DNA of 64,000 nucleotides. Source: Maribacter arcticus (GTDB lineage Bacteria; Bacteroidota; Bacteroidia; Flavobacteriales; Flavobacteriaceae). Of this stretch, positions 17,700 to 27,008 are shown in pieces. How positions within the stretch are numbered: position 1 is the first letter of the stretch; each line of letters begins with the position of its first letter. The DNA is taken from contig NZ_FUYL01000008.1 of assembly GCF_900167935.1 (NCBI RefSeq), forward strand, positions 181,205 to 245,204. The letters are read 5' to 3'. A model generated the notes under the pieces. It made no database searches, was not told where the DNA came from, and saw nothing but the letters and a program-made list of their open reading frames with translations. Position numbers and translations under genes: made by a program.

Positions 17700-19771
17700 T
17701 TAAAATTTAATTTCGTTTTAAGATAACGTAAATCTGTCGAACTAAGTTGCTTTGCTACCTTTTCAATTTCTTTTTTTTGTGCTTCATCATTCAACAAAGA
17801 ATCTAACAATTGTCTAGAAAAATTTCTGAATTGCCACGAATGATGGTTAGTTGCCTTAATCAAATTAGCTAATCCGTCACCTTTAAGCGCCTTAATTTCA
17901 AATAAGTATTGAAAAGCAGTTTGTCGTACTTCCGGATTATAAATTGAACTAGTATACCCAATAAGTTCCTTATAATACGCAGTGTTTTCTGAAGGGTTGT
18001 AATCAGGGGTAAACAATGCCAACGTTAGCCAAAGCAAGCGTACATTCTTATTGGGTAGTCCAATAATATCTTTAGTTCTATCCAAGAAGACACTTCTATC
18101 ATAATCAAAACTATTCCAAAGATTATAGAGCATCAATTCATTGGTAATATAACTGTCATCTAACAACAATGGCTTAACAAATTCTTTTGAAATCTCAGAA
18201 ATTTTACTCATTTTCTGAGCAGCAAATTGTCTTATTTTAATATCATCATTAGTAAGTAAAGGCGAAAGTTCTAATTCAGGAAAACTTCCTTTTAGTTGAA
18301 GTAATTCTAGCTTCAGTTGTGTTGCAAGTTCTGAGTCCTTTAAAATATCACTAGAAGTAAAAGTTTTTTTATCACCATGTTTTAAGACATAATACATCCT
18401 TAAAGATGAACTATTTTTCATTAAATAATCTTTAGTTTCCTCCATAGGAAATACATCTCCCTCCAACCAAACCTCTTTAAAGTGTTTTAAGCTTTCACCA
18501 CTCACCTCTTCCATTTCAGTAATAAAATCAGCTACAGTCACATTTTGGAACTGATATTTATCTAGGTATGTTTTTATTCCTTCTTTAAATGCAGAGTCCC
18601 CTATTTCTTCTCTAAGTATAGACATAGCCCAAGCACCTTTTTCATAAAAAGTAAGACTACTAGCTTTAGGATTCAGCAAACTCTCCCCTTCTCCTTTTTC
18701 AGAAATACCACTTAAAGTTTTTGCTGTATCGAATAACTTCCAATAGTAATAATCGTCACCAAACACTTCTTTTTCAGCCAAATAAGCAAAGTATGTTGCA
18801 AAGCCTTCATGTAACCAATGTTGCTCACTGTTCTTTTCAGTAACCAAATTACCAAACCATTGATGTGCCAATTCATGAGCATTAATATTCACATAATTTC
18901 TATCAATAAATGAAGTGGAATCAATAACGTAGGCATCAGAAAAAAAGGTAGCACTAGTATTTTCCATACCAGCATATAAAAAATCATGAACTGGTACTTG
19001 CTTATAATTTTGCCATGGATAAGCAACACCAATCTCGGTTTCTAAGAAATCAAAAATTCTTTTAGTATATCTATAAGTGGGTTCTACCTTTAAACTATCC
19101 TCAGGATAAAAATAATTCTCAATTGACACACCACTTTCAGATTTCAATACTTGCTTATTGTAATTACCAATAGCAAATGCTAACAAATAACTGCTCATTG
19201 GTTTTTCCATATCAAAAACCCAAATAGGAAACTTCTCTGTTTCATTTGATTTCATCACCAAATTACCATTCGCTATAACCTTATATTTCATATTTGCCTC
19301 AATGGTTAAATCGAACTCAATCTTTTCTTCCATATCATCAAAACTAGGCAACCAATGACTTGTGTATTTCCCTTGACCTTGCGTCCAAATTTGTTCGTTG
19401 CCATCTATTTCATCATCCCAACCAATAAAATAAACGGTTTGTTTTGGCTCGGTAACATATTCGATATTTAGTTTGTGAGATTGTCCTTTTTTGAATTTTC
19501 TCTTAATAATTAGAGATTTTTCAGTTTTTATATTATTTACAGGTTTTCCATCTAAATCTACCTTAGTAAAGGTTATGTTTTTGGCATCAAGAAAAATAGA
19601 ATCTACATTTTGTTTTACTTCAAAATGATATACAACACTACCCTTTATTTGACGTTTTAGTGGCTCAGGCTTAATATAAACACTGGCTGCAGTAAAATCT
19701 ACCTTATCTTGATGTTGACCATAGGTGAAACATGTAATGCAAAATATAAGTAGTATAAAAAAATTCTTCAT
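17696..19771 (-). CDS. Secreted M1-family metallo-aminopeptidase
   Basis: A 691-residue protein with an N-terminal Sec signal (MKNFFILLIFCITCFTYGQ). The zinc site HELAHQWFGN lies near residue 297, followed by the third ligand in EGFATYFAYLAEKE; the N-terminal exopeptidase region has AGMENTSATFF (GAMEN-like). The C-terminal part is helical, HEAT-like. The family removes N-terminal residues from peptides; export suggests use of external peptides for nutrition. It is transcribed ahead of the overlapping patatin gene and divergently from recG, with 76 bases between start codons. Confidence 0.9.
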   Translation of the reverse strand: MKNFFILLIFCITCFTYGQHQDKVDFTAASVYIKPEPLKRQIKGSVVYHFEVKQNVDSIFLDAKNITFTKVDLDGKPVNNIKTEKSLIIKRKFKKGQSHKLNIEYVTEPKQTVYFIGWDDEIDGNEQIWTQGQGKYTSHWLPSFDDMEEKIEFDLTIEANMKYKVIANGNLVMKSNETEKFPIWVFDMEKPMSSYLLAFAIGNYNKQVLKSESGVSIENYFYPEDSLKVEPTYRYTKRIFDFLETEIGVAYPWQNYKQVPVHDFLYAGMENTSATFFSDAYVIDSTSFIDRNYVNINAHELAHQWFGNLVTEKNSEQHWLHEGFATYFAYLAEKEVFGDDYYYWKLFDTAKTLSGISEKGEGESLLNPKASSLTFYEKGAWAMSILREEIGDSAFKEGIKTYLDKYQFQNVTVADFITEMEEVSGESLKHFKEVWLEGDVFPMEETKDYLMKNSSSLRMYYVLKHGDKKTFTSSDILKDSELATQLKLELLQLKGSFPELELSPLLTNDDIKIRQFAAQKMSKISEISKEFVKPLLLDDSYITNELMLYNLWNSFDYDRSVFLDRTKDIIGLPNKNVRLLWLTLALFTPDYNPSENTAYYKELIGYTSSIYNPEVRQTAFQYLFEIKALKGDGLANLIKATNHHSWQFRNFSRQLLDSLLNDEAQKKEIEKVAKQLSSTDLRYLKTKLNFK

Positions 19772-19847
19772 GCAGATATGAATACTCTAGAAATCAAATT
19801 TAATAATTTTGCTTGTCGCAAATCTACCTAAACCCTACTTTAGTGGT

Positions 19848-21953
19848 ATGAATGCTAATTTCTTGCAGACTCCCATTGTTTATTTAAAAGGTGTTGGCCC
19901 TAACCGTGCTGAAACCCTAAAATCAGAATTGGGAGTGGACACTTACCAAGATTTGCTGAATCTTTTTCCCAATCGATATATTGATAAAACACAATACTAT
20001 AAAATCGGTCAATTACAGCGTAATAGTTCAGATGTTCAAATTATAGGCAAATTAGTCAATATTAAAACGGTCGAGCAAAAAAAAGGTACTCGACTAGTTG
20101 CCAGATTCATTGATGATACAGGAGAAATGGAATTGGTTTGGTTTAGAGGTCAGAAATGGATTCGCGAAAATTTAAAATTGAATACACCATATGTTATTTT
20201 CGGAAAATGCAACTGGTTCAATGGCACATTTTCAATGCCTCACCCAGAAATGGAACCGCTAAAAGAACATGAACAAGGTACAAAAGTGTACATGCAGCCA
20301 GTGTATCCTTCAACAGAAAAGTTAAGTAATAAAGGCATTACCAATAAAGTCATCAATAAACTGATGCAACAACTTTTTATAGAAGTCAACGGTAAATTTA
20401 CCGAAAGTCTTTCTGATAAATTACTTTATGAATTAAAGCTAATTTCAAAAAGTGAAGCGCTGTTCAATATTCATTTTCCTAAAAATCAGGAGTTATTGGC
20501 AAAAGCACAATTCAGGTTAAAATTTGAAGAACTATTTTACATTCAACTTCAACTGATTGGTAAAAAACTATCAAGAAAAAAGAAGATTAAAGGTTTTCCG
20601 TTTACTGAGGTAGGTGACTATTTTAACGATTTCTATTCTAATAAGTTACCCTTCGAACTTACTGGGGCACAAAAACGAGTAATTAAGGAAATTAGAGCTG
20701 ACCTTGGTAGCAATGCCCAAATGAATCGCCTATTACAGGGTGATGTGGGTTCCGGTAAAACAATCGTGGCGGTCATGACCATGTTGTTGGCTATCGATAA
20801 CGGATTCCAAGCCTGCTTGATGGCACCAACAGAAATTCTTGCTAATCAGCATTTTAAAGGAATTTCAGAGCTTTTGGAGGGAACAGAAATAACATGTGCT
20901 TTACTGACGGGTTCCGTGAAGAAATCGGCTCGTAAACCAATCCACGAACAATTAGAAAGCGGAGAATTGAATATTCTTATTGGTACCCATGCGCTTTTAG
21001 AGGATAAAGTAAAGTACAAGAATTTGGGAATAGCTATCATTGATGAGCAGCACAGATTCGGAGTTGCCCAACGCTCTAAATTATGGCATAAAAATGAATA
21101 TCCTCCGCATATATTAGTAATGACGGCTACACCCATACCTAGAACTTTGGCAATGAGTTTGTATGGCGATTTGGATATTTCTGTAATAGATGAACTACCG
21201 CCCGGTCGTAAGCCTATAAAAACTGTTCACCGTTATGATGCCAACCGTTTAAAAGTATTTGGTTTCATACGGGATGAAATAGAGAAAGGAAGACAGATTT
21301 ATGTCGTATACCCTTTAATACAGGAATCTGAAGCCATGGATTATAAAGATTTAATGGATGGCTATGAGAGTATTGTTCGGGATTTTCCTCAACCAAAATA
21401 TCAGATATCTATCGTTCACGGACAAATGAAACCTGCCGATAAGGAATTTGAAATGAACCGATTCGTACGTGGTGAAACACAAATAATGGTCGCCACAACG
21501 GTAATTGAGGTTGGTGTTAACGTGCCTAATGCTTCGGTTATGATTATTGAAAGTGCCGAACGCTTTGGACTATCTCAATTACATCAATTACGTGGTCGTG
21601 TAGGCCGTGGGGCAGACCAAAGCTTTTGTATTCTAATGACCAGTCATAAATTATCAACAGAGGCAAAAACTCGATTAGAAACTATGGTGGCTACCAATGA
21701 CGGATTCGAAATTGCCGAAGTAGATCTTAAACTTCGTGGACCAGGTGATTTAATGGGCACCCAGCAAAGCGGATTATTAAACTTAAAGATTGCAGATATT
21801 ATTAAGGATAATGACATCCTTAAAACGGCACGTTATTATGCCCTTCAATTATTAAAAGAAGACCCATCATTAAGCAAACCAGAGAATCTTATTATTAGAC
21901 ACATGTATGCTCAATTGGTAAAACATAAAAATATCTGGACTTATATTAGTTAG
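19848..21953 (+). CDS. recG: ATP-dependent DNA helicase RecG
   Basis: The branch-migration helicase that remodels stalled replication forks and Holliday junctions. The wedge/OB-fold region contains YLKGVGPNRAETLKSELGV at its start and the DDTGEMELVWFRGQKW segment. Walker A GDVGSGKT is near residue 298, DEQH (motif II) near 398, then TATPIPRTLAMSLYGDLD, VIEVGVNVPNA and QLRGRVGRG, and the RecG C-terminal LKLRGPGDLMGTQQSG. I use the ATG at 19848 (701 residues, the normal size) rather than an upstream in-frame TTG at 19809. Confidence 0.94.
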   Translation: MNANFLQTPIVYLKGVGPNRAETLKSELGVDTYQDLLNLFPNRYIDKTQYYKIGQLQRNSSDVQIIGKLVNIKTVEQKKGTRLVARFIDDTGEMELVWFRGQKWIRENLKLNTPYVIFGKCNWFNGTFSMPHPEMEPLKEHEQGTKVYMQPVYPSTEKLSNKGITNKVINKLMQQLFIEVNGKFTESLSDKLLYELKLISKSEALFNIHFPKNQELLAKAQFRLKFEELFYIQLQLIGKKLSRKKKIKGFPFTEVGDYFNDFYSNKLPFELTGAQKRVIKEIRADLGSNAQMNRLLQGDVGSGKTIVAVMTMLLAIDNGFQACLMAPTEILANQHFKGISELLEGTEITCALLTGSVKKSARKPIHEQLESGELNILIGTHALLEDKVKYKNLGIAIIDEQHRFGVAQRSKLWHKNEYPPHILVMTATPIPRTLAMSLYGDLDISVIDELPPGRKPIKTVHRYDANRLKVFGFIRDEIEKGRQIYVVYPLIQESEAMDYKDLMDGYESIVRDFPQPKYQISIVHGQMKPADKEFEMNRFVRGETQIMVATTVIEVGVNVPNASVMIIESAERFGLSQLHQLRGRVGRGADQSFCILMTSHKLSTEAKTRLETMVATNDGFEIAEVDLKLRGPGDLMGTQQSGLLNLKIADIIKDNDILKTARYYALQLLKEDPSLSKPENLIIRHMYAQLVKHKNIWTYIS

Positions 21954-21994
21954 TTTTATTTTTAACACATTTATCGTTGAACATCGTAATTTAG

Positions 21995-22026
21995 AAGGGT
22001 CTTAATTTCCTAAAAACCCTTGTTTT
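21995..22026 (+). terminator. Weak candidate terminator after recG
   Basis: Six-base arms AAGGGT and ACCCTT around a 15-base loop, followed by GTTTTT, lie 40 bases after the recG stop and 33 bases before leuC. The long loop makes it a weak candidate. Confidence 0.35.
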
Positions 22027-22058
22027 TAATAGATTTGTGCACTTAGATTAGAAAGAAT

Positions 22059-23471
22059 ATGAGCGCAACTAAAACATTATTTGACAAAGTGTGGGATTCC
22101 CACGTAGTACATAAAATACAAGATGGTCCAGATGTTCTGTTTATTGACAGACACATGGTTCATGAAGTAACTAGTCCGGTTGCTTTTTTAGGATTAAAAA
22201 ACAGAAGTATTCCTGTAATGCATCCTGAGAAAACATTTGCAACAGCTGACCACAATACACCAACCATAAACCAACATTTACCAATTGCAGATCCACTTTC
22301 TGCAAATCAATTAAGAATGTTGGAAGAAAATGCCAATGAATATGGTATTTCTTATTGGGGATTAGGTCATGCAAAAAATGGTATTGTACACGTTGTAGGT
22401 CCTGAATACGGTATAACCCAACCAGGTGCTACTATAGTATGTGGAGATTCACATACTTCAACGCACGGTGCTTTTGGTGCTATTGCTTTTGGTATTGGTA
22501 CATCTGAAGTTGAAATGGTATTGGCTACACAATGTATTATGCAGCCTAAGCCAAAGAGAATGCGTATCAATGTTAACGGTAAAATGAGCAAAGGGGTAAC
22601 ACCTAAAGATGTTGCCTTGTTCATTATTTCTCAATTGACCACTTCTGGGGCTACAGGATATTTTGTAGAATATGCGGGTGAAATTTTCAGAGACATGAGT
22701 ATGGAAGGTCGTATGACCGTTTGTAACTTAAGTATAGAAATGGGTGCCCGTGGTGGTATGATTGCACCTGACGAAAAAACATTTGAATATATAAAAGATC
22801 GCGAATTCACACCAAAAGGTGCAGATTGGGATAAAGCAATGGCATATTGGGAAACTTTATATACAGATGAAGATGCCATATTTGATAAAGAATTAACTTT
22901 TGACGGTTCGTTAATAGAACCAATGATTACTTACGGTACAAACCCAGGAATGGGTATGGGGATTTCAAATGATATTCCTATGGCAAGTGCTGTACAAGGT
23001 GGTGCCACTACGTATCAGAAATCATTGAAATATATGGAATTCAATGAAGGTGATAGTATGATGGGGAAACCAATCGACTTCGTATTCCTTGGAAGTTGTA
23101 CTAATGGTAGAATTGAAGATTTCAGAGCATTTGCCTCTATTGTAAAAGGAAGAAAGAAGGCTGATAATGTAACAGCATGGTTGGTTCCTGGATCTCATAA
23201 AGTTGAAGCGGCGATAAAAGAAGAAGGTATTCTTGATATTTTAATCGAATCCGGATTCGAGCTTCGTGAGCCTGGTTGTTCCGCCTGTTTGGCAATGAAC
23301 GATGATAAGGTTCCTGCTGGAAAATTAGCCGTAAGTACATCAAACAGAAACTTTGAAGGAAGACAAGGTCCCGGTTCAAGAACTTTATTGGCTAGTCCGT
23401 TAGTAGCTGCTGCAGCTGCCGTAACTGGTAAAGTAACAGACCCAAGAGAATTAATGGTAGAACTTGTATAA
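22059..23471 (+). CDS. leuC: 3-isopropylmalate dehydratase large subunit
   Basis: The [4Fe-4S] aconitase-family subunit that, with LeuD, isomerises 2- to 3-isopropylmalate in leucine synthesis. It has 470 residues, the usual length. Signatures are [25 protein letters not shown], and the three cluster cysteines in LGSCTNGR (about 347) and GCSACLAMN (about 409-412). It is the first gene of leuC-leuD-leuA-leuB; leuD follows after a 100-base repeat-like spacer. I found no ATG-initiated leader peptide in the 105 bases upstream, unlike the ilv operon. Confidence 0.97.
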   Translation: MSATKTLFDKVWDSHVVHKIQDGPDVLFIDRHMVHEVTSPVAFLGLKNRSIPVMHPEKTFATADHNTPTINQHLPIADPLSANQLRMLEENANEYGISYWGLGHAKNGIVHVVGPEYGITQPGATIVCGDSHTSTHGAFGAIAFGIGTSEVEMVLATQCIMQPKPKRMRINVNGKMSKGVTPKDVALFIISQLTTSGATGYFVEYAGEIFRDMSMEGRMTVCNLSIEMGARGGMIAPDEKTFEYIKDREFTPKGADWDKAMAYWETLYTDEDAIFDKELTFDGSLIEPMITYGTNPGMGMGISNDIPMASAVQGGATTYQKSLKYMEFNEGDSMMGKPIDFVFLGSCTNGRIEDFRAFASIVKGRKKADNVTAWLVPGSHKVEAAIKEEGILDILIESGFELREPGCSACLAMNDDKVPAGKLAVSTSNRNFEGRQGPGSRTLLASPLVAAAAAVTGKVTDPRELMVELV

Positions 23472-23571
23472 CAAGTTTGCTATTAGCTATTGGCAGTTGG
23501 CCATTAGCAAAAATCTATTTATTAATACAAAACGCTAAAGGTTAAAGGCCCTTAGCTAAAAGCTATAAAAA
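23472..23571 (+). repeat. Low-complexity spacer built from GCTATTAGC-like units, between leuC and leuD
   Basis: The 100-base gap contains variants of one short word: GCTATTAGC, GCTATTGGC, GCCATTAGC, then CTTAGCTAAAAGC. GCTATTGGC and GCCATTAGC form a 9-base hairpin with one mismatch around AGTTG. Such decayed simple-repeat tracts are seen in other Bacteroidota intergenic regions. A functional role in the leu transcript is unproven. Confidence 0.5.
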
Positions 23572-24168
23572 ATGGCATACGATAAATTCAATATATTAAC
23601 TTCAACTGCAGTTCCCTTACCAATAGAGAATGTAGATACAGATCAAATAATTCCTGCACGATTTTTAAAAGCAACTGAACGTGTTGGTTTTGGCGATAAC
23701 CTCTTTAGAGACTGGCGTTACAACCAAGACAATACCTTGAAAGAAGACTTTGTACTAAATCAAGATAAATTTAGCGGAAAAATATTAGTAGGTGGAAAAA
23801 ACTTTGGTTCAGGATCTTCTCGTGAGCATGCTGCTTGGTCAGTATATGATTATGGATTTAGATGTGTAGTATCTAGTTTTTTTGCTGATATTTTTAGAGG
23901 TAACTGTTTAAATATTGGCGTATTACCAGTACAAGTTAGTGCTGATTTTTTACAAAAAATATTTGATGCAGTTGAGGCTGACCCATCTGTTGAATTAGAA
24001 ATTAGTTTACCAGAACAAAAGATAGTTTTGCTTTCTACAGGAGAAAGTGAATCTTTTGACATCAATGGTTATAAGAAAAATAACATGCTAAACGGTTTTG
24101 ATGATATCGATTACTTATTGAACATCAAAAAAGACATCGAGACGTTCGCGGAAAATACACCATTATAA
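23572..24168 (+). CDS. leuD: 3-isopropylmalate dehydratase small subunit
   Basis: The swivelling domain partner of LeuC, 198 residues. Recognised by LPIENVDTDQIIPARFLK at about 17-34, GGKNFGSGSSREHAAW near 75 and FRGNCLNIGVLPV. It forms the active site together with the cluster held by LeuC. leuA begins 30 bases after its stop. Confidence 0.96.
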   Translation: MAYDKFNILTSTAVPLPIENVDTDQIIPARFLKATERVGFGDNLFRDWRYNQDNTLKEDFVLNQDKFSGKILVGGKNFGSGSSREHAAWSVYDYGFRCVVSSFFADIFRGNCLNIGVLPVQVSADFLQKIFDAVEADPSVELEISLPEQKIVLLSTGESESFDINGYKKNNMLNGFDDIDYLLNIKKDIETFAENTPL

Positions 24169-24198
24169 TCCAAGTTTTCATTTAACGGAAGAACACTA

Positions 24199-25713
24199 AT
24201 GAAAAGAAAATTGGAAATTATGGATACCACCCTTAGGGATGGTGAACAAACTTCTGGGGTATCCTTTTCTGCATCAGAAAAATTAACCTTAGCAAAACTA
24301 CTTTTAGACGAGCTTAAGGTAGACCGTATTGAGGTCGCTTCAGCTCGTGTTTCTGATGGTGAGCTTGAAGCTGTTCAAAAAATTACCGAGTGGGCAGCTA
24401 CCAAAGGATATTTAGAACGTGTAGAGGTTCTTACTTTTGTAGATGGTGGTATTTCGTTAGATTGGATGCAAAAATCGGGTGCGATTTCTCAAAATCTACT
24501 GACAAAAGGTTCTTTGAACCATTTAGAACACCAGCTAAAGAAAACTCCAAAACAACATTTTTCAGAAATAAGTGAAATTTTCAAAAATGCATCCGAAAGA
24601 GGTATTATTAATAATATCTATCTAGAGGATTGGAGTAATGGTATGCGAAATTCAAAAGCGTATGTTTTTAAATTTTTAGAATTTCTTTCTACTCAACCCG
24701 TTAAAAGAATTTTATTACCAGATACATTGGGTATTTTAACCCATACTGAAACATATGCATACATCTCAGAGATAGTTCAAAAATTTCCCGATTTGCATTT
24801 TGATTTTCATGGTCACAACGATTATGATTTAGGTGTAGCCAATATCATGGAAGCTGTAAAGGCGGGTTGCCATGGTCTACACTTAACTGTAAACGGTATG
24901 GGAGAACGTGCTGGCAATGCTCCTATGGCAAGTGCAGTAGCTGTAATTAATGACTTTTTACCAGAAGTTGAAATCAATGTAAATGAAACCTCCCTATTTA
25001 AAGTAAGTAAACTAGTTTCTGCATTTACAGGGTTTACAATACCAGCCAATAAACCAATAGTTGGAGATAATGTATTTACTCAAACAGCAGGTATACATGC
25101 TGACGGAGATAGTAAAAAGAACTTGTATTTTAGTGACTTAATGCCAGAGCGTTTTGGTAGAAAACGAAAATATGCATTAGGTAAAATGTCTGGCAAAGCA
25201 AACATTCAGAAGAACTTGCAAGAACTTGGACTGACACTTAATGATGATGAATTAAAAAAGGTAACGGCTAGAATTATAGAACTAGGGGATAAAAAGGAAC
25301 GGGTTACTAAAGATGATCTGCCTTTTATAATTTCAGATGTTTTAGATACTTCAGATTATAAGCAAAAGGTTTTTGTAAAATCTTATGTATTGACACATGC
25401 TAAAGGTTTAATGCCTTCCACTACCCTGTCTGTTGAAGTAGATGGCAAAGTTTACGAAGCCCATGCACAAGGTGATGGACAGTATGATGCTTTTATGAAT
25501 GCCTTAAAAAAAGTATATATTGCCAAAAATAAAACATTACCTAAATTAACAGATTATGCAGTAAGAATACCACCAGGTAGTACATCTGATGCACTCTGTG
25601 AAACGGTAATTACTTGGGAAATGGATGGAAAAGAATTTACCTCTAGAGGGTTAGATTCTGACCAAACGGTAAGTGCCATCAAGGCGACCGAAAAAATGTT
25701 GAATATTATATAG
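24199..25713 (+). CDS. leuA: 2-isopropylmalate synthase-type DRE-TIM enzyme
   Basis: Condenses acetyl-CoA with 2-oxoisovalerate (leucine branch) or a related 2-oxo acid. The DRE-TIM barrel has MDTTLRDGEQTSGVSFS (about 8-24), the metal-binding FDFHGHNDYDLG near 200 and NGMGERAGNAP. The C-terminal LeuA-type allosteric domain (about 385-504) includes the RIPPGSTSDAL segment. At 504 residues it is closer to the LeuA2/citramalate-like branch than to classic LeuA, so citramalate synthase activity cannot be excluded. Placement between leuD and leuB supports the leucine role, and no other leuA is in the window. Confidence 0.85.
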   Translation: MKRKLEIMDTTLRDGEQTSGVSFSASEKLTLAKLLLDELKVDRIEVASARVSDGELEAVQKITEWAATKGYLERVEVLTFVDGGISLDWMQKSGAISQNLLTKGSLNHLEHQLKKTPKQHFSEISEIFKNASERGIINNIYLEDWSNGMRNSKAYVFKFLEFLSTQPVKRILLPDTLGILTHTETYAYISEIVQKFPDLHFDFHGHNDYDLGVANIMEAVKAGCHGLHLTVNGMGERAGNAPMASAVAVINDFLPEVEINVNETSLFKVSKLVSAFTGFTIPANKPIVGDNVFTQTAGIHADGDSKKNLYFSDLMPERFGRKRKYALGKMSGKANIQKNLQELGLTLNDDELKKVTARIIELGDKKERVTKDDLPFIISDVLDTSDYKQKVFVKSYVLTHAKGLMPSTTLSVEVDGKVYEAHAQGDGQYDAFMNALKKVYIAKNKTLPKLTDYAVRIPPGSTSDALCETVITWEMDGKEFTSRGLDSDQTVSAIKATEKMLNII

Positions 25714-25737
25714 GAACACAGTCATTTAAAGCAAAAC

Positions 25738-25859
25738 GAAACAATCTGTTTCAGTTTTGTAGGAAGATGAAAGTAGTTTTAATGGAGAAAATAAGTATAA
25801 ATTAAACAGATTGCTTGGTACCTCGAAAAGACGTTTCGAGCAACATACAACTAAATAAA
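25738..25859 (+). promoter_or_regulatory. Structured leader upstream of leuB with alternative hairpins and a mini-ORF
   Basis: Three inverted repeats share this spacer. A local hairpin GAAACA-ATC-TGTTTC sits at 25738-25752. A 10-base long-range pair joins CAATCTGTTT (25742-25751) to AAACAGATTG (25804-25813); the two use overlapping bases and exclude each other. A third hairpin, CTCGAAA/TTTCGAG, is near 25822-25840. A 12-codon ORF, MKVVLMEKISIN, runs 25767-25805 and its stop overlaps the long-range 3' arm. This could be chance in AT-rich DNA, or a local regulator of leuB. Confidence 0.3.
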
Positions 25860-26915
25860 ATGAAATTAAATATTGCCTTATTGGCCGGTGATGGTATCGG
25901 TCCAGAAGTTATTGATCAAGCGGTAAAGGTATGTGATGCCATTGCTAAAAAATACCACCATGACATCAATTGGAAACCTGCCCTTACCGGTGCAGCAGCC
26001 ATTGATGCTGTTGGTGAGCCTTATCCTGATGAAACACATGAAATTTGTGCCAATGCAGATGCCGTTCTTTTTGGCGCAATTGGTCATCCTCGTTTTGACA
26101 ATGATCCATCGGCGAAAGTACGTCCAGAGCAAGGATTATTGAAGATGAGACAAAAATTAGGATTGTTTGCAAATGTACGTCCAACCTTTACTTTCCCTTC
26201 TCTAATCGATAAATCTCCCTTAAAAAGAGATAGAATTGAGGGTACTGATTTAATCATTTTAAGAGAATTAACGGGCGGAATCTATTTTGGTGAACGTGGT
26301 AGAAAAGATGACGGTAATACGGCATATGATACCATGACATATAAACGTTTCGAAATTGAGCGTTTGGCTAAAAAAGGTTTTGACATGGCTATGAAGCGTT
26401 CTAAGAAATTATGTTGTGTTGATAAGGCAAACGTATTGGAATCTTCTAGATTATGGAGAGAAACGGTTCAGGGGATGGAAAAAGATTATCCTGAAGTAGA
26501 AGTTACTTATGAGTTTATAGATGCTGTAGCTATGCGTTTAATTCAATGGCCAAAAGGATATGATGTAATTATTACAGCAAACCTATTTGGTGATATCTTA
26601 ACTGATGAAGCTTCTGTTATTGCTGGTTCTATGGGTCTAATGCCTTCTTCTTCAGTAGGTAGTAAAGTTTCTTTATATGAACCAATACACGGTTCTTACC
26701 CACAAGCTGCAGGTAAGGATATTGCTAATCCTTTAGCTACTGTACTTTCAGCAGCTATGCTATTTGAAGATATGAATATGACCGAAGAGGCAGAGGAAAT
26801 CAGAAGAGTTGTCAATAAATCATTAGCAGAAGGGTACGTTACCGAAGATCTTGCTGATGGAGGTAAAAGTTATAAAACTAGTGAAGTTGGCGATTGGTTG
26901 GCCAGCAACATCTAA
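25860..26915 (+). CDS. leuB: 3-isopropylmalate dehydrogenase
   Basis: Oxidatively decarboxylates 3-isopropylmalate using NAD+, the last dedicated leucine step before transamination. It has 351 residues from the ATG at 25860, giving the canonical N-terminus MKLNIALLAGDGIGPEV; an in-frame extension to 25815 would add a non-conserved 15 residues. Motifs: LRELTGGIYFGERG, VDKANVLESSRLWRE, and NLFGDILTDEASVIAGSMGL with the magnesium-binding aspartates, then EPIHGSYPQAAGKDIANP. It closes the leu operon, and a strong terminator follows. Confidence 0.96.
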   Translation: MKLNIALLAGDGIGPEVIDQAVKVCDAIAKKYHHDINWKPALTGAAAIDAVGEPYPDETHEICANADAVLFGAIGHPRFDNDPSAKVRPEQGLLKMRQKLGLFANVRPTFTFPSLIDKSPLKRDRIEGTDLIILRELTGGIYFGERGRKDDGNTAYDTMTYKRFEIERLAKKGFDMAMKRSKKLCCVDKANVLESSRLWRETVQGMEKDYPEVEVTYEFIDAVAMRLIQWPKGYDVIITANLFGDILTDEASVIAGSMGLMPSSSVGSKVSLYEPIHGSYPQAAGKDIANPLATVLSAAMLFEDMNMTEEAEEIRRVVNKSLAEGYVTEDLADGGKSYKTSEVGDWLASNI

Positions 26916-26931
26916 TAATTACATTTTAAAT

Positions 26932-26970
26932 AAAAAGTCCCTTTAATCATTTGATTAAAGGGACTTTTTT
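26932..26970. terminator. Strong intrinsic terminator after leuB
   Basis: Nearly perfect 18-base arms (AAAAAGTCCCTTTAATCA and its complement) end in a T-run at 26964-26970. The A-run on the left means it may also stop transcription of the convergent serine hydrolase gene. Confidence 0.9.
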
Positions 26971-27008
26971 ATAAGTAAAATTCTTATGGCTAAATTACCT
27001 GAAAATTA

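Noticed and set aside
22171..22879. Minus-strand ORFs within leuC
   Set aside because: Antisense shadows of a clear leuC gene.
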